From: an uncultured Eubacteriaceae bacterium
Lineage (GTDB): Bacteria > Bacillota > Clostridia > Eubacteriales > UBA1433
Reading direction: 5' to 3'
Length of the DNA: 24,182 nt
NCBI GenBank assembly: GCA_937880125.1
Contig: CALFLU010000081.1
Location: forward strand, 1-24,182
Shown: in pieces, positions 8,103 through 16,010 of the stretch
Layout: each line of letters opens with the position of its first letter
How positions within the stretch are numbered: position 1 is the first letter of the stretch
Made by a program: the position numbers and the translations under genes
Notes under the pieces: generated by a model
Told to the model about the DNA's origin: nothing
Seen by the model: the letters and a program-made list of their open reading frames with translations, nothing else
The model's database searches: none

Positions 8103-8131
8103 ATCATATCATATTCACAAAAAATGTACAA
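8103..8131 (-). promoter_or_regulatory. Sigma-A type promoter for rpsB-tsf
   Basis: TTGTAC (8126-8131), a 17-base spacer and TATGAT (8103-8108) are on the minus strand. The predicted transcript starts near 8096. The promoter begins only a few bases after the codY stop codon; no obvious terminator separates codY from it, so read-through from codY is possible. Confidence 0.7.
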
Positions 8132-8137
8132 CTTTTT

Positions 8138-8911
8138 TTATTCCATGTCCATATTTTCTATCAATTCATCGTTTAAAAGCTTAATATAAGTGCCCTTCAT
8201 GCCTAAAGATCGCGTCTGAATCACCCGCCCGCTCTCCAACTTGCGCAGCGCATTGACAATCACCGAATGGGTGATGCCTGTTTGTGCCGCAATTTTGCTT
8301 ACCACAACCGTTCCTTCATACTTGCCTTGTTCAAAGCTTTGAAACACCGCCTTGACAGCCTGCATTTCCGTGTAAGACAGTGTGGAAATCGTCAGTTTGA
8401 GATTGCTGTCTTGTTGTTCTTTTTCCATCAAAGCAATGTTGCTCAAGCGCATCAACTCCATGGCAACAATCGTCGCGCTGTATTCGCTTAAAACCAAATC
8501 TTCATCCGAAAAGCTGACTTCATTTTTTGCCAACACCATGGTGCCCAGGCGTTTTCCGCCGCCGTTGATTGGCACGACGGTTACATATCGGCGCTGCATG
8601 ACGCAATAGACGTCAAAATAGGCGCACTTTGGATTTTCCTCGTATTGATTGGCCTTGGTTTCTTTCAACGATATCAGGTATGCATTATATTCTTCCGGAA
8701 ATTTTTTATCTTCAATGGCCTTCATGTTGATATCGCAGGCGTTGTGGGGCAAATAAGCATAGCCTAAAAAATTTCCCTCTACATTGGCAATATAGACATT
8801 GCATTTCAAGATTTCGCTCAACATAAAACACAATTCTTCAAACGAGAGCACACCGTCTCCCGAAAGCTGCAGTGCCATGTTGAGTTTTCTCGTTTTTTCG
8901 AGTAGATTCAT
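8138..8911 (-). CDS. codY: GTP- and branched-chain-amino-acid-sensing global regulator CodY
   Basis: CodY is a dimeric DNA-binding repressor that senses GTP and Ile/Leu/Val and controls nitrogen, amino acid and virulence genes in Firmicutes. Residues 1-155 form the GAF ligand domain (begins MNLLEKTRKLNMALQ). Residues 200-250 form the winged helix-turn-helix, with the near-invariant SVIVNALRKLES at 216-227 and RSLGMKGTYIKLL at 234-246. The length of 257 residues is normal. It lies 37 bases after hslU in the conserved hslVU-codY order and has a good AGAGGAG site. I see no clear CodY box upstream. Confidence 0.97.
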   Translation of the reverse strand: MNLLEKTRKLNMALQLSGDGVLSFEELCFMLSEILKCNVYIANVEGNFLGYAYLPHNACDINMKAIEDKKFPEEYNAYLISLKETKANQYEENPKCAYFDVYCVMQRRYVTVVPINGGGKRLGTMVLAKNEVSFSDEDLVLSEYSATIVAMELMRLSNIALMEKEQQDSNLKLTISTLSYTEMQAVKAVFQSFEQGKYEGTVVVSKIAAQTGITHSVIVNALRKLESGRVIQTRSLGMKGTYIKLLNDELIENMDME

Positions 8912-8948
8912 TTCATTCTCCTCTGTTTATATAAAATCAAATTCTGTT

Positions 8949-10343
8949 TTATATAATGTATTTTTCCATGTTTTGCAGATATTTTTGCAAATCGAACACA
9001 TTGTCCACGTAGGCTTTGTCAATGGTCACTGTTTGATGCGCATAGTCGTCCGCGTTATAGGACAAATCTTCCAACAATTTTTCCATCACGGTATGCAACC
9101 TGCGCGCACCGATGTTTTCGTTGTTTTCATTTTGAAAAATCGCCACTTTGGCAATTTCCTCCAACGCACTTTCTTCAAAGACCAGTTTCACGTTTTCCGT
9201 GGCAAGCAGCTCGGTATATTGCTTGATAATCGCATTTTGCGGCTGTGTCAGTATCTGTTTAAAGTGCTCCAAATTCAAATTATGCAAATCCACTTTGATG
9301 GGAAAGCGCCCTTGCAATTCGGGAATTAGGTCAGAGACTTTGCTCATATGAAAAGCGCCTGCGGCAACAAACAAAATATGATCCGTATTCACAGGCCCGT
9401 ATTTTGTGTTCACCGTGCTTCCTTCCACAATGGGCAAAATATCGCGCTGCACCCCTTCTCTGGATACATCCGGGCCGCTTCGAAATTCGCTGTTTCCCGC
9501 TATTTTGTCAATCTCGTCCAAAAATATAATGCCGTTTTGCTCCGCATTACGAAGACCTTCTTCGATAACGGCATCCATATCCAAAAGTTTGTCTGCCTGC
9601 TGTTGGATCAATATTTTTCGCGCTTCCGAAATGCTCACGCGTCTTTTTTTCTTCTTTTTGGGAAGAATGCCTCCCAGCATGTCGTTGATATTCATATCCT
9701 CGCCCATCCCCTGGCCAATGACGCCAATGGGCATGGAGCTGTTGTCATCCACAAAAATGTCCACTTTTTCCTCTTCCATCATACCCGCCCGCAATTTGCG
9801 TTCGATTTCGCTGCGCTTAAGCCTAAGCTCGTCTGTCATCGCCGCGGGATCCGCTTCGCCTTCTTCCTCTGTGTTTGACGCACCGAATATCATGTCAAAG
9901 GGCGTCTGTGACTTGGCTTTCTTTTTCATCACCGGCACAAGCAAATCCAGCAGTTTTTCGTTTGCCATTTCCTCAGCTTTTGACTTTACCTCGTCAAACT
10001 TGATGTCCTTTGTCATGCGAATGGCCGTATACACCAAATCGCGCACCATGCTTTCGGCATCTCTGCCCACATAGCCCACTTCGGTAAACTTTGTGGCTTC
10101 CACTTTCAAAAAGGGCGCTTGCACCAACTTGGCCAATCGGCGTGCAATTTCCGTTTTGCCCACACCGGTAGGTCCGGCCATGATTATATTTTTCGGTGTA
10201 ATTTCTTCTTGCAATTCTTCTGACAGCAAACTGCGTCGATAACGGTTGCGCAGCGCAACCGCCATTGCCTTTTTTGCATCTTCCTGACCGATAATAAATT
10301 TATCCAATTCCGCGACTATTTCTTTAGGGGTATATTCCGTCAT
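8949..10343 (-). CDS. hslU: ATP-dependent protease ATPase subunit HslU (ClpY)
   Basis: HslU is the AAA+ unfoldase that feeds proteins to the HslV peptidase. Walker A GPTGVGKT is at residues 57-64 and Walker B GIIFLDEID at 271-279. The inserted I domain, about residues 110-240, is charged and contains a Lys-rich patch (KKKKKRR). Sensor-2 lies in NIGARRLHTVME. The C terminus extends a few residues past the usual end, finishing in EKYII; this tail normally docks into HslV. Its ATG overlaps the hslV stop by four bases (ATGA), so the subunits are translationally coupled. Confidence 0.97.
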   Translation of the reverse strand: MTEYTPKEIVAELDKFIIGQEDAKKAMAVALRNRYRRSLLSEELQEEITPKNIIMAGPTGVGKTEIARRLAKLVQAPFLKVEATKFTEVGYVGRDAESMVRDLVYTAIRMTKDIKFDEVKSKAEEMANEKLLDLLVPVMKKKAKSQTPFDMIFGASNTEEEGEADPAAMTDELRLKRSEIERKLRAGMMEEEKVDIFVDDNSSMPIGVIGQGMGEDMNINDMLGGILPKKKKKRRVSISEARKILIQQQADKLLDMDAVIEEGLRNAEQNGIIFLDEIDKIAGNSEFRSGPDVSREGVQRDILPIVEGSTVNTKYGPVNTDHILFVAAGAFHMSKVSDLIPELQGRFPIKVDLHNLNLEHFKQILTQPQNAIIKQYTELLATENVKLVFEESALEEIAKVAIFQNENNENIGARRLHTVMEKLLEDLSYNADDYAHQTVTIDKAYVDNVFDLQKYLQNMEKYII

Positions 10344-10891
10344 TTTACCTCTCCCCCTTCCTCCAGCGTAAGAACTTTAATGTTGGTGTTGGTGAACACA
10401 CAAATTTCCGAGGCAATTTTAAGGGCCTCGCGGGCAATATCTTCCGCTTCCAAATCAGAATACTTTTGCAGTGCCTTGGCCGCTGCCATAGCAAACATGC
10501 CGCCGCTGCCGATGGCCACCACATCATCATCCGGCGCAATCACTTCACCGGTGCCTGAAATAACGAGCATGCTCTCCTCGTCCATTGCAATGAGCAACGC
10601 CTCCAACTTTCGCAAGGCTTTGTCCGTTCGCCATTCTTTGGCAAGCTCCACCGCCGCCCGATTCAAGTTTCCGCTGTACAACTCCAACTTCGCTTCAAAT
10701 TTATCCGACAAAGCAAAGGCATCCGCCACCGAGCCGGCAAAACCCACCAATACTTTGTCATGGTATATTTTTCTTACTTTCACGGCACCATGCTTAATCA
10801 CCGTCTGCTGCCCCATGGTTACTTGCCCGTCTCCCCCCATTGCAGAACGATTATTTTTCTTGACCGCTACAATCGTCGTGGCATGAAACAT
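10340..10891 (-). CDS. hslV: ATP-dependent protease peptidase subunit HslV (ClpQ)
   Basis: HslV is the proteasome-like N-terminal-nucleophile peptidase of the HslUV complex. The protein begins MFHATTIVAV; catalysis in the family uses a Thr exposed at the mature N terminus, so Thr5 would need a four-residue propeptide to be removed. Further family marks are GGDGQVTMGQ, VRKIYHDKVLVGFAGS and LVISGTGEVI. The ATG at 10891 is chosen over an upstream ATG at 10918 because GGAGG lies six bases before it and homologous N termini match. The 183-residue length is usual. The usual upstream neighbours xerC and trmFO are absent. Confidence 0.96.
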   Translation of the reverse strand: MFHATTIVAVKKNNRSAMGGDGQVTMGQQTVIKHGAVKVRKIYHDKVLVGFAGSVADAFALSDKFEAKLELYSGNLNRAAVELAKEWRTDKALRKLEALLIAMDEESMLVISGTGEVIAPDDDVVAIGSGGMFAMAAAKALQKYSDLEAEDIAREALKIASEICVFTNTNIKVLTLEEGGEVK

Positions 10892-11015
10892 TTTTTTCCT
10901 CCATATCCAGTCAATCATTTTATATCTCTGTCACATAGAATCTGTTTTCAATTTATGAACCAGCTATAATTTACCACAATAAACTGAATTTTGAAATAAA
11001 AATTTGCAGTAAATA
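10892..11015 (-). other. Intergenic region upstream of hslV
   Basis: This AT-rich stretch holds the hslV ribosome binding site (GGAGG at 10898-10902) and should contain the promoter of hslV-hslU-codY. I find no hexamer pair good enough to name: TTCAAA with TAAATT at 16 bases and TTGTGG with TAAATT at 18 bases are both weak. A loose 10-of-15 match to the CodY box occurs at 10978-10992. Confidence 0.35.
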
Positions 11016-11042
11016 AAAAGATGACCCCATTGACCATCTTTT
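11011..11042 (-). terminator. Rho-independent terminator after topA
   Basis: On the minus strand AAAAGATG (11035-11042) pairs with CATCTTTT (11016-11023) around an 11-base loop and is followed by a T-rich tail (TTTTTATTT). It lies 36 bases after the topA stop codon. The stem is AT-rich, so termination may be incomplete. Confidence 0.65.
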
Positions 11043-11078
11043 CATTGCATATATTCATTTTTTTGTATAAATATTCAT

Positions 11079-13133
11079 TTATTCCTTCTCTGCATCACAC
11101 ACCAGGCAGGACGCTTTCGCGTTCTTTGCCCGTGTCTTTTTAAACTTCAGGCTGCCGCAGGTTTCACATTTTTCTTTGGTCGGCACACCCCAGGTGAGAT
11201 AATTACACGCCGGATAGGCCGAGCAGCCGTAAAATATTTTTCCTCTTTTCGTTTTGCGCTTCACCAACTCCGCGCCGCACTGCGGACATTTTGCCGCAAC
11301 GGTTTCTAAAATCGACTTCACATTTTTGCACTTCGGAAAAGCGGAACAGGCCAAAAACTTTCCGTATCGCCCATCTTTGATGAGCATGTCGCTGCCGCAT
11401 TTTTCACATTTTTCGCCGCTGACAACGTCGGGAATTTTGATTTTATCCATCCCCTCGGCTTTTTTCAAATCCTTTTCAAAGTCACCGTAAAACGCCCGAA
11501 TCAGCTCCACCCAATCCACATCTCCTTCCGAGACTTTGTCCAAATCGTTTTCCATCTGTGCCGTAAAGTCGATGTCGATAATGCCTTTAAAATGCTCTTT
11601 CATCACATCGGTGACAATAATGCCCAACTCCGTGGGTTTGAATTTCTTTTCTTCCAGTGTCACATATTGTCTGTTTAATATCGTTGCAATGGTCGCAGCA
11701 TAGGTGCTGGGTCGGCCAATGCCTTTTTCTTCCAGCGCTTTAACCAGTGAGGCCTCCGTATAGCGTGCCGGCGGAAGCGTAAATTTTTGATCGGAGGTGA
11801 TTTTATCCAACAGCAGCACGTCTCCTTGCGCAAGCAACGGCAACATATTTTCCTGATCTTCTTCCGTTTTATTGTCATACAACTTCAAATATCCGTCAAA
11901 GATAAGCACCGAGCCTGTTGAGCGAAACATCACATCATTGCAGTCAATATCCACCGTTAGCACATCATATTGCGCAGGTTTCATGTTGGATGCCAAAAAT
12001 CGTTTATAAATCAAGTCATATAACCTTGCCTGGTCCCGTGTGAGCGAAGAGGCAATGCTTTGCGGACTCAGGGCAATCATCGTGGGGCGAATCGCCTCAT
12101 GGGCATCTTGCACGCTGCCTTTTTTCGTGGTTTTTCGCGTAGCATACATGGCATATTCTTTGCCATACTGTTCGGTGATATAATGCAGCGCAGAGGCACG
12201 CGCCTCTTCGCTGACACGTATGGAGTCTGTTCTCAAATACGTAATTAAACCCGTCGAGCCTTGTCCGGCCACCTCCACACCTTCATAGAGCTGTTGGGCA
12301 ACCATCATGGTTTTCTTTGTCGTAAATCCGAGCTTTTTATTGGCCTCCTGTTGAAGGGTACTCGTGGTAAAAGGAAACGGCGCATTTTTTTGGCGTTTGC
12401 TCTGCTTGACCTTTTGCACCACATACTGACCGTTTTCAACCTTTTGCAAAATTGCCTTGGCTTCGTCCTCTGTTTTAATTTCCGTTTTCTTGCCGTCAAT
12501 GCCATAAAATTTTGCTTCAAAACTTTTTTCTTTTGCAGTCTTTTTCAAAAAGGCACTGATCAGCCAATACTCTTTCGGCACAAATCGTTCAATTTCCTCT
12601 TCCCGATCCACAATCATCCTCGTCGTCACCGACTGCACTCTGCCCGCACTGAGTCCTTTTTTCACCTTGTTCCACAAAAACGGACTCAACTTATAGCCTA
12701 CCAACCTGTCCAATATGCGCCGTGCCTGCTGCGAATTGACCAAATCCATATCAATTTTGCGCCTGTGTTCAAAGGCATTGCTTACGGCGTTTTTCGTAAT
12801 TTCATGAAATTCCACACGCACATCTTCGTTCAAATCCACTCCCAGTAAATTGGCTATATGCCAACTGATGGCCTCGCCTTCTCTGTCCGGGTCCGTCGCT
12901 AAGAAAATTTGCTCGCTGGCTTTGGCCTCTGCTTTCAGCCTTTTTACCACTTCTTTTTTGTCGGGCATGGCTATATAAAGGGGCTTAAAATCTTTTTCGA
13001 TGTTAATGCCCATTTGTTCTCTCGGTAAATCGATTATATGTCCCATAGAAGCTTCTACTTTGTAATTCGCCGGCAGATATTTTCGAATGGTTTTCGCCTT
13101 TGCCGGCGACTCAACGATGACTAATGTTTTCAA
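11079..13133 (-). CDS. topA: DNA topoisomerase I (type IA)
   Basis: TopA relaxes negative supercoils by cutting one strand through a phosphotyrosine link. The TOPRIM domain has Glu8 in VIVESPAKAKT and DPDREGE at 81-87. The catalytic Tyr is residue 299 in GLITYLRTDS. The C terminus carries three Cys-type zinc ribbons at about 576-602, 616-643 and 656-679; the last is degenerate in spacing. The start is a TTG: GGGAGG lies five bases upstream and an in-frame TAG directly precedes the TTG, which rules out longer forms. It has its own strong promoter and a leader hairpin. Confidence 0.97.
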   Translation of the reverse strand: MKTLVIVESPAKAKTIRKYLPANYKVEASMGHIIDLPREQMGINIEKDFKPLYIAMPDKKEVVKRLKAEAKASEQIFLATDPDREGEAISWHIANLLGVDLNEDVRVEFHEITKNAVSNAFEHRRKIDMDLVNSQQARRILDRLVGYKLSPFLWNKVKKGLSAGRVQSVTTRMIVDREEEIERFVPKEYWLISAFLKKTAKEKSFEAKFYGIDGKKTEIKTEDEAKAILQKVENGQYVVQKVKQSKRQKNAPFPFTTSTLQQEANKKLGFTTKKTMMVAQQLYEGVEVAGQGSTGLITYLRTDSIRVSEEARASALHYITEQYGKEYAMYATRKTTKKGSVQDAHEAIRPTMIALSPQSIASSLTRDQARLYDLIYKRFLASNMKPAQYDVLTVDIDCNDVMFRSTGSVLIFDGYLKLYDNKTEEDQENMLPLLAQGDVLLLDKITSDQKFTLPPARYTEASLVKALEEKGIGRPSTYAATIATILNRQYVTLEEKKFKPTELGIIVTDVMKEHFKGIIDIDFTAQMENDLDKVSEGDVDWVELIRAFYGDFEKDLKKAEGMDKIKIPDVVSGEKCEKCGSDMLIKDGRYGKFLACSAFPKCKNVKSILETVAAKCPQCGAELVKRKTKRGKIFYGCSAYPACNYLTWGVPTKEKCETCGSLKFKKTRAKNAKASCLVCDAEKE

Positions 13134-13138
13134 CTATT

Positions 13139-13144
13139 CCTCCC
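13139..13144 (-). promoter_or_regulatory. Ribosome binding site that fixes the topA TTG start
   Basis: The minus strand reads GGGAGG five bases before the TTG at 13133. An in-frame TAG lies in the spacer, so translation cannot begin further upstream. Confidence 0.8.
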
Positions 13145-13147
13145 GTC

Positions 13148-13183
13148 GCCGACACAGCCAAAGCGGGCGTTTTTTTCGTCGGC
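13148..13183 (-). promoter_or_regulatory. Hairpin in the topA leader
   Basis: The arms GCCGAC (13178-13183) and GTCGGC (13148-13153) pair exactly around a 24-base loop. The 3' arm ends three bases before the topA ribosome binding site. There is no T-run after it, so it is not a terminator; it could influence translation or mRNA stability. Confidence 0.4.
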
Positions 13184-13206
13184 AAGTATGTTTGTACAAG
13201 GCTGTC

Positions 13207-13235
13207 ATTATAGCAAAGCATATACAAATATGCAA
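13207..13235 (-). promoter_or_regulatory. Sigma-A type promoter for topA
   Basis: TTGCAT (13230-13235), a 17-base spacer and a consensus TATAAT (13207-13212) are on the minus strand. The -35 box abuts the dprA stop codon at 13236, leaving no room for a dprA terminator. Confidence 0.8.
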
Positions 13236-14345
13236 TTATGATATAAAGAAACTCCCTTTATCTTTATAGACCACGCCGTCAATTTCCATCATGGTCAACA
13301 TCGAAGAAACCGCAGAAGTGGCAAGATTTGCTTGCAGGGCAATTTCGTCGATATCGTTAATTCCTTTTAAGATCAATTGATATATTTTTTCTTCCTCTTC
13401 ACCCAATTTCGGCAGCTGTTTTGTCTCTTGCACTACCGCATTTTTTGCTTCTGCATTTTTCCTGGCATAGGCAGGCAAAATCTCTTCTAAAATATCTTCA
13501 TAAGAAGTAACCAGCTTTGCGGCAGTGTTTTTTATCAATGCATTTGTTCCGTCACTGGTTGGACTCATAATGCTGCCGGGCACGGCAAACACTTCCCGAT
13601 TTTGCTCCAGTGCCAGCTTTGCCGTAATCAGCGCACCGCTTTTGGCTGCAGCTTCCACAATGACGGTGCCCATGCTCAAGCCGCTGATAATGCGATTTCT
13701 TGCAGGAAAGGTATATACCGCCGCCTTCATGCCCAGCCCGTATTCGCTGATGATGCAGCCGCTATGCATCACTTCATGATATAAACGTTCATTGCTCTTT
13801 GGATAAATCACGTCAATGCCGCATCCCAACACCGCAACGGTTTTGCCGCCCGCTTCCAGGGCTCCTTGGTGTGCGGCGGCATCAATGCCATAGGCCAACC
13901 CGCTGACAATGACGATGCCTCTCTTTGCCAACTGATAGGCAATTTCCTTTGCACTGCGTGCGCCATATTGCGTGGCGTTTCTCGAGCCCACAATCGATAC
14001 ATAAATATCATCGTCACACAAGGCATATTCACCGCGGCGATACAGCACCAAAGGATAATGATAGATATTGTGCAACGGTGCAGGATATCCCTCTTGTCCG
14101 GGCGTTACAATATCAATCCCTTTTTGAAGAAGCTGCTGTTGCTCTTGTTTTGCCGCAGTCAAATCTTTTTGAGTCGCAATGCTTTGCGCCTCCGCAAAGG
14201 TAATGTCTTCGCCAACCAGCAACTCGGCCGCATTTGCGTCATAAATTGCCTGCGGAGTATGAAATTTTTCCAGCAGTTTTTGTTTCTTTGTCACAGAAAC
14301 TTTTTCAATGTCGCGCAACCAAAGCCAATACAATGAAGTATCCAA
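13236..14345 (-). CDS. dprA: DNA-processing protein DprA (Smf)
   Basis: DprA binds incoming single-stranded DNA and loads RecA during natural transformation. The N-terminal helical (SAM-like) domain covers about 1-60. The Rossmann-type DprA core has VGSR at 119-122, SGLAYGIDAAAH at 148-159 and FPARNRIISGL at 213-223. A C-terminal winged-helix domain spans about 310-369. The length of 369 residues is typical. The start is a TTG with AAGGCGG upstream; an in-frame TAA two codons before it excludes longer forms. It is divergent from comM, another transformation gene, and precedes topA as in Bacillus. Confidence 0.95.
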   Translation of the reverse strand: MDTSLYWLWLRDIEKVSVTKKQKLLEKFHTPQAIYDANAAELLVGEDITFAEAQSIATQKDLTAAKQEQQQLLQKGIDIVTPGQEGYPAPLHNIYHYPLVLYRRGEYALCDDDIYVSIVGSRNATQYGARSAKEIAYQLAKRGIVIVSGLAYGIDAAAHQGALEAGGKTVAVLGCGIDVIYPKSNERLYHEVMHSGCIISEYGLGMKAAVYTFPARNRIISGLSMGTVIVEAAAKSGALITAKLALEQNREVFAVPGSIMSPTSDGTNALIKNTAAKLVTSYEDILEEILPAYARKNAEAKNAVVQETKQLPKLGEEEEKIYQLILKGINDIDEIALQANLATSAVSSMLTMMEIDGVVYKDKGSFFIS

Positions 14346-14370
14346 ATTTTACCGCCTTGCATAAGTATGT

Positions 14371-14415
14371 CCCCAGGTTTAAGCGCACAAATAGTGCTTG
14401 AAATAGCCTTTGGGG
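14371..14415 (-). promoter_or_regulatory. Imperfect dyad in the dprA leader, overlapping the comM -35 box
   Basis: CCCC, AGG, TTT, AAGC and GCAC segments on one side match GGGG, CCT, AAA, GCTT and GTGC on the other, with small bulges, around an AT-rich loop. From the predicted dprA start at about 14422 it would be transcribed as a long leader hairpin. In DNA it covers the comM -35 box, so it could instead be an operator. Confidence 0.35.
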
Positions 14416-14426
14416 TAGTGTATATT
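14398..14426 (+). promoter_or_regulatory. Sigma-A type promoter for comM
   Basis: TTGAAA (14398-14403), a 17-base spacer and TATATT (14421-14426) are on the plus strand. Transcription would start near 14433, giving a very short leader of about 15 bases. It overlaps the oppositely oriented dprA promoter. Confidence 0.7.
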
Positions 14427-14428
14427 TC

Positions 14429-14457
14429 ATTATAAGAGGTGACGAACGTGCTGTCAA
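14429..14457 (-). promoter_or_regulatory. Consensus sigma-A promoter for dprA
   Basis: TTGACA (14452-14457), a 17-base spacer and TATAAT (14429-14434) are an exact consensus on the minus strand. The -35 box lies within comM codons 2 to 4. Transcription would begin near 14422, giving a leader of about 77 bases to the dprA TTG. Confidence 0.8.
14435..14442 (+). promoter_or_regulatory. Ribosome binding site that decides the comM start
   Basis: AGAGGTGA lies five bases before the GTG at 14448. Another in-frame GTG at 14439 lies inside this site, so it is unlikely to be the start. Confidence 0.7.
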
Positions 14458-15977
14458 ATATTAAAAGCTGTACCCTGATTGGTGTAGACGGTCATATGAT
14501 TCATATTGAAACGGACATCGTAAAAGGCCTGCCTGCCTTCATTACGGTGGGTCTGCCCGATGCTTGTGTCAAGGAATCTCGAGACCGCATTGCCTCGGCG
14601 CTCAAAAACAGCGGATTCACACTTCCCGCAAAGCGCATCACCGTCAATCTGGCTCCTGGCCATATTAAAAAAGAAGGTACGCTCTATGACGTGCCCATGG
14701 CACTGGGCATTTTACTCTCTTCCGCACAAATAAAATCCGCCCGCGACTTGAGTCATACGCTCATTTTCGGCGAACTGGGTTTGGACGGTTCCATTCGCGG
14801 CATAGACGGCACCCTTCCCATGATTATTGAAGCCAAGCGCCACGGCATGCAGCGCGTCATTGTCCCTTTCGAAAACAGCAAGGAAGCCTGCCTCATCGAC
14901 GACATTGATGTCATTGCCGTAAAACATTTAAACGAACTGACGGATTATGTGTCCGGCGCTGTTGAGCTTACCGCCCTGGCAGGCGACGAACAACTCAGCG
15001 ATAGCCATGTCTACCACGCGGATTACGCCGATGTCAAAGGACAAGAAAACGCCAAACGCGCCATGGAGGTGGCGGCGGCAGGTGCGCATAATATGCTGAT
15101 GATCGGCCCGCCAGGCAGCGGCAAAACCATGCTTGCGCGCTGTTTTCCGACCATTCTTCCCGACATGACCAAAAGCGAATCGCTGGAAGTGACAAAAATT
15201 TACAGCATTGCCGGACTGCTAAAGCGCGAAACACCGCTTATTACTTCTCGCCCTTATCGTGCGCCTCACCACACCATCAGCGAAACTTCACTCACAGGCG
15301 GCGGACGCATTCCCCGTCCTGGCGAAGTGTCCCTTTCCCATCTGGGGGTTTTATTCCTCGATGAATTGCCTGAATTTCAAAAATCCGCTTTGGAAACCTT
15401 GCGTCAACCCCTTGAAGACAAAATTGTCACGGTTTCTCGCGTATCGGCAACCATTACCTATCCCTCTTCCTTTACGTTGCTTGCCAGCATGAACCCTTGC
15501 CCCTGCGGCTATTATGGTTCCCCATCCAACCGCTGCCATTGCAGCATGCTCGAAATCAAACGCTATCTCAGTAAAATCTCCGGTCCCATGCTGGATCGTA
15601 TCGATATTCATATTGAAGTGCCTTCCACATCCTACGAAAAATTAAAAGACCGTTCACAGGGCGAAAAATCCGCCTCCATCAAAGAGCGTGTCAATCGAGC
15701 AAGAAGCATTCAACTTGCGCGCTATCGCGGCACCAAGACGCTGTTTAACTCTGCTTTGTCACCGCGGCAAATCGAAACTTATTGCCGATTGGGCGAAGCC
15801 GAAGAACGCCTGATGAAAAAAGCGTTCACGAGCTTAGATCTCAGCAGCCGCGCCTACCATCGCATTTTGAAACTGGCGCGCACCATTGCCGATTTAGATG
15901 ACAGCGAAGATATTCTCACACCGCACATTGCCGAAGCCATACAATATCGCAATCTCGACCGAAAATATTGGTCTTAG
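14448..15977 (+). CDS. comM: YifB/ComM family AAA+ ATPase (Mg chelatase-like)
   Basis: ComM is a hexameric helicase that promotes branch migration during integration of transforming DNA. The N-terminal Lon-protease-like domain (about 1-165) has GLPDACVKESRDR and NLAPGHIKKEG. The AAA+ core has Walker A GPPGSGKT at about 220-227 and Walker B VLFLDELPEF, followed by the Cys cluster NPCPCGYYG and CHCS typical of this family. A C-terminal Mg-chelatase-type domain ends the 509-residue protein. The GTG at 14448 is chosen from its ribosome binding site. It is the only plus-strand gene and is followed by its own terminator. Confidence 0.94.
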   Translation: MLSNIKSCTLIGVDGHMIHIETDIVKGLPAFITVGLPDACVKESRDRIASALKNSGFTLPAKRITVNLAPGHIKKEGTLYDVPMALGILLSSAQIKSARDLSHTLIFGELGLDGSIRGIDGTLPMIIEAKRHGMQRVIVPFENSKEACLIDDIDVIAVKHLNELTDYVSGAVELTALAGDEQLSDSHVYHADYADVKGQENAKRAMEVAAAGAHNMLMIGPPGSGKTMLARCFPTILPDMTKSESLEVTKIYSIAGLLKRETPLITSRPYRAPHHTISETSLTGGGRIPRPGEVSLSHLGVLFLDELPEFQKSALETLRQPLEDKIVTVSRVSATITYPSSFTLLASMNPCPCGYYGSPSNRCHCSMLEIKRYLSKISGPMLDRIDIHIEVPSTSYEKLKDRSQGEKSASIKERVNRARSIQLARYRGTKTLFNSALSPRQIETYCRLGEAEERLMKKAFTSLDLSSRAYHRILKLARTIADLDDSEDILTPHIAEAIQYRNLDRKYWS

Positions 15978-15984
15978 AAGAAAG

Positions 15985-16010
15985 AAGACATGTTTGACAT
16001 GTCTTTTTTT
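15985..16010 (+). terminator. Rho-independent terminator after comM
   Basis: AAGACATGT and ACATGTCTT form a perfect 9-bp stem with a TTG loop, followed by at least five T residues. It starts eight bases after the comM stop and overlaps the stop codon of the convergent PHP gene. In the other direction the tail is only pyrimidine-rich, so it favours the plus strand. Confidence 0.85.

Noticed and set aside
8912..8948. Near-direct repeat (ATATAAAACAGA / ATATAAACAGA) upstream of codY as a regulator site.
   Set aside because: It is a short AT-rich repeat in a 37-base gap, with no known motif; chance similarity is likely.
10978..10992. Possible CodY binding box upstream of hslV.
   Set aside because: Only 10 of 15 positions match the AATTTTCWGAAAATT consensus; in such AT-rich DNA this is expected by chance.
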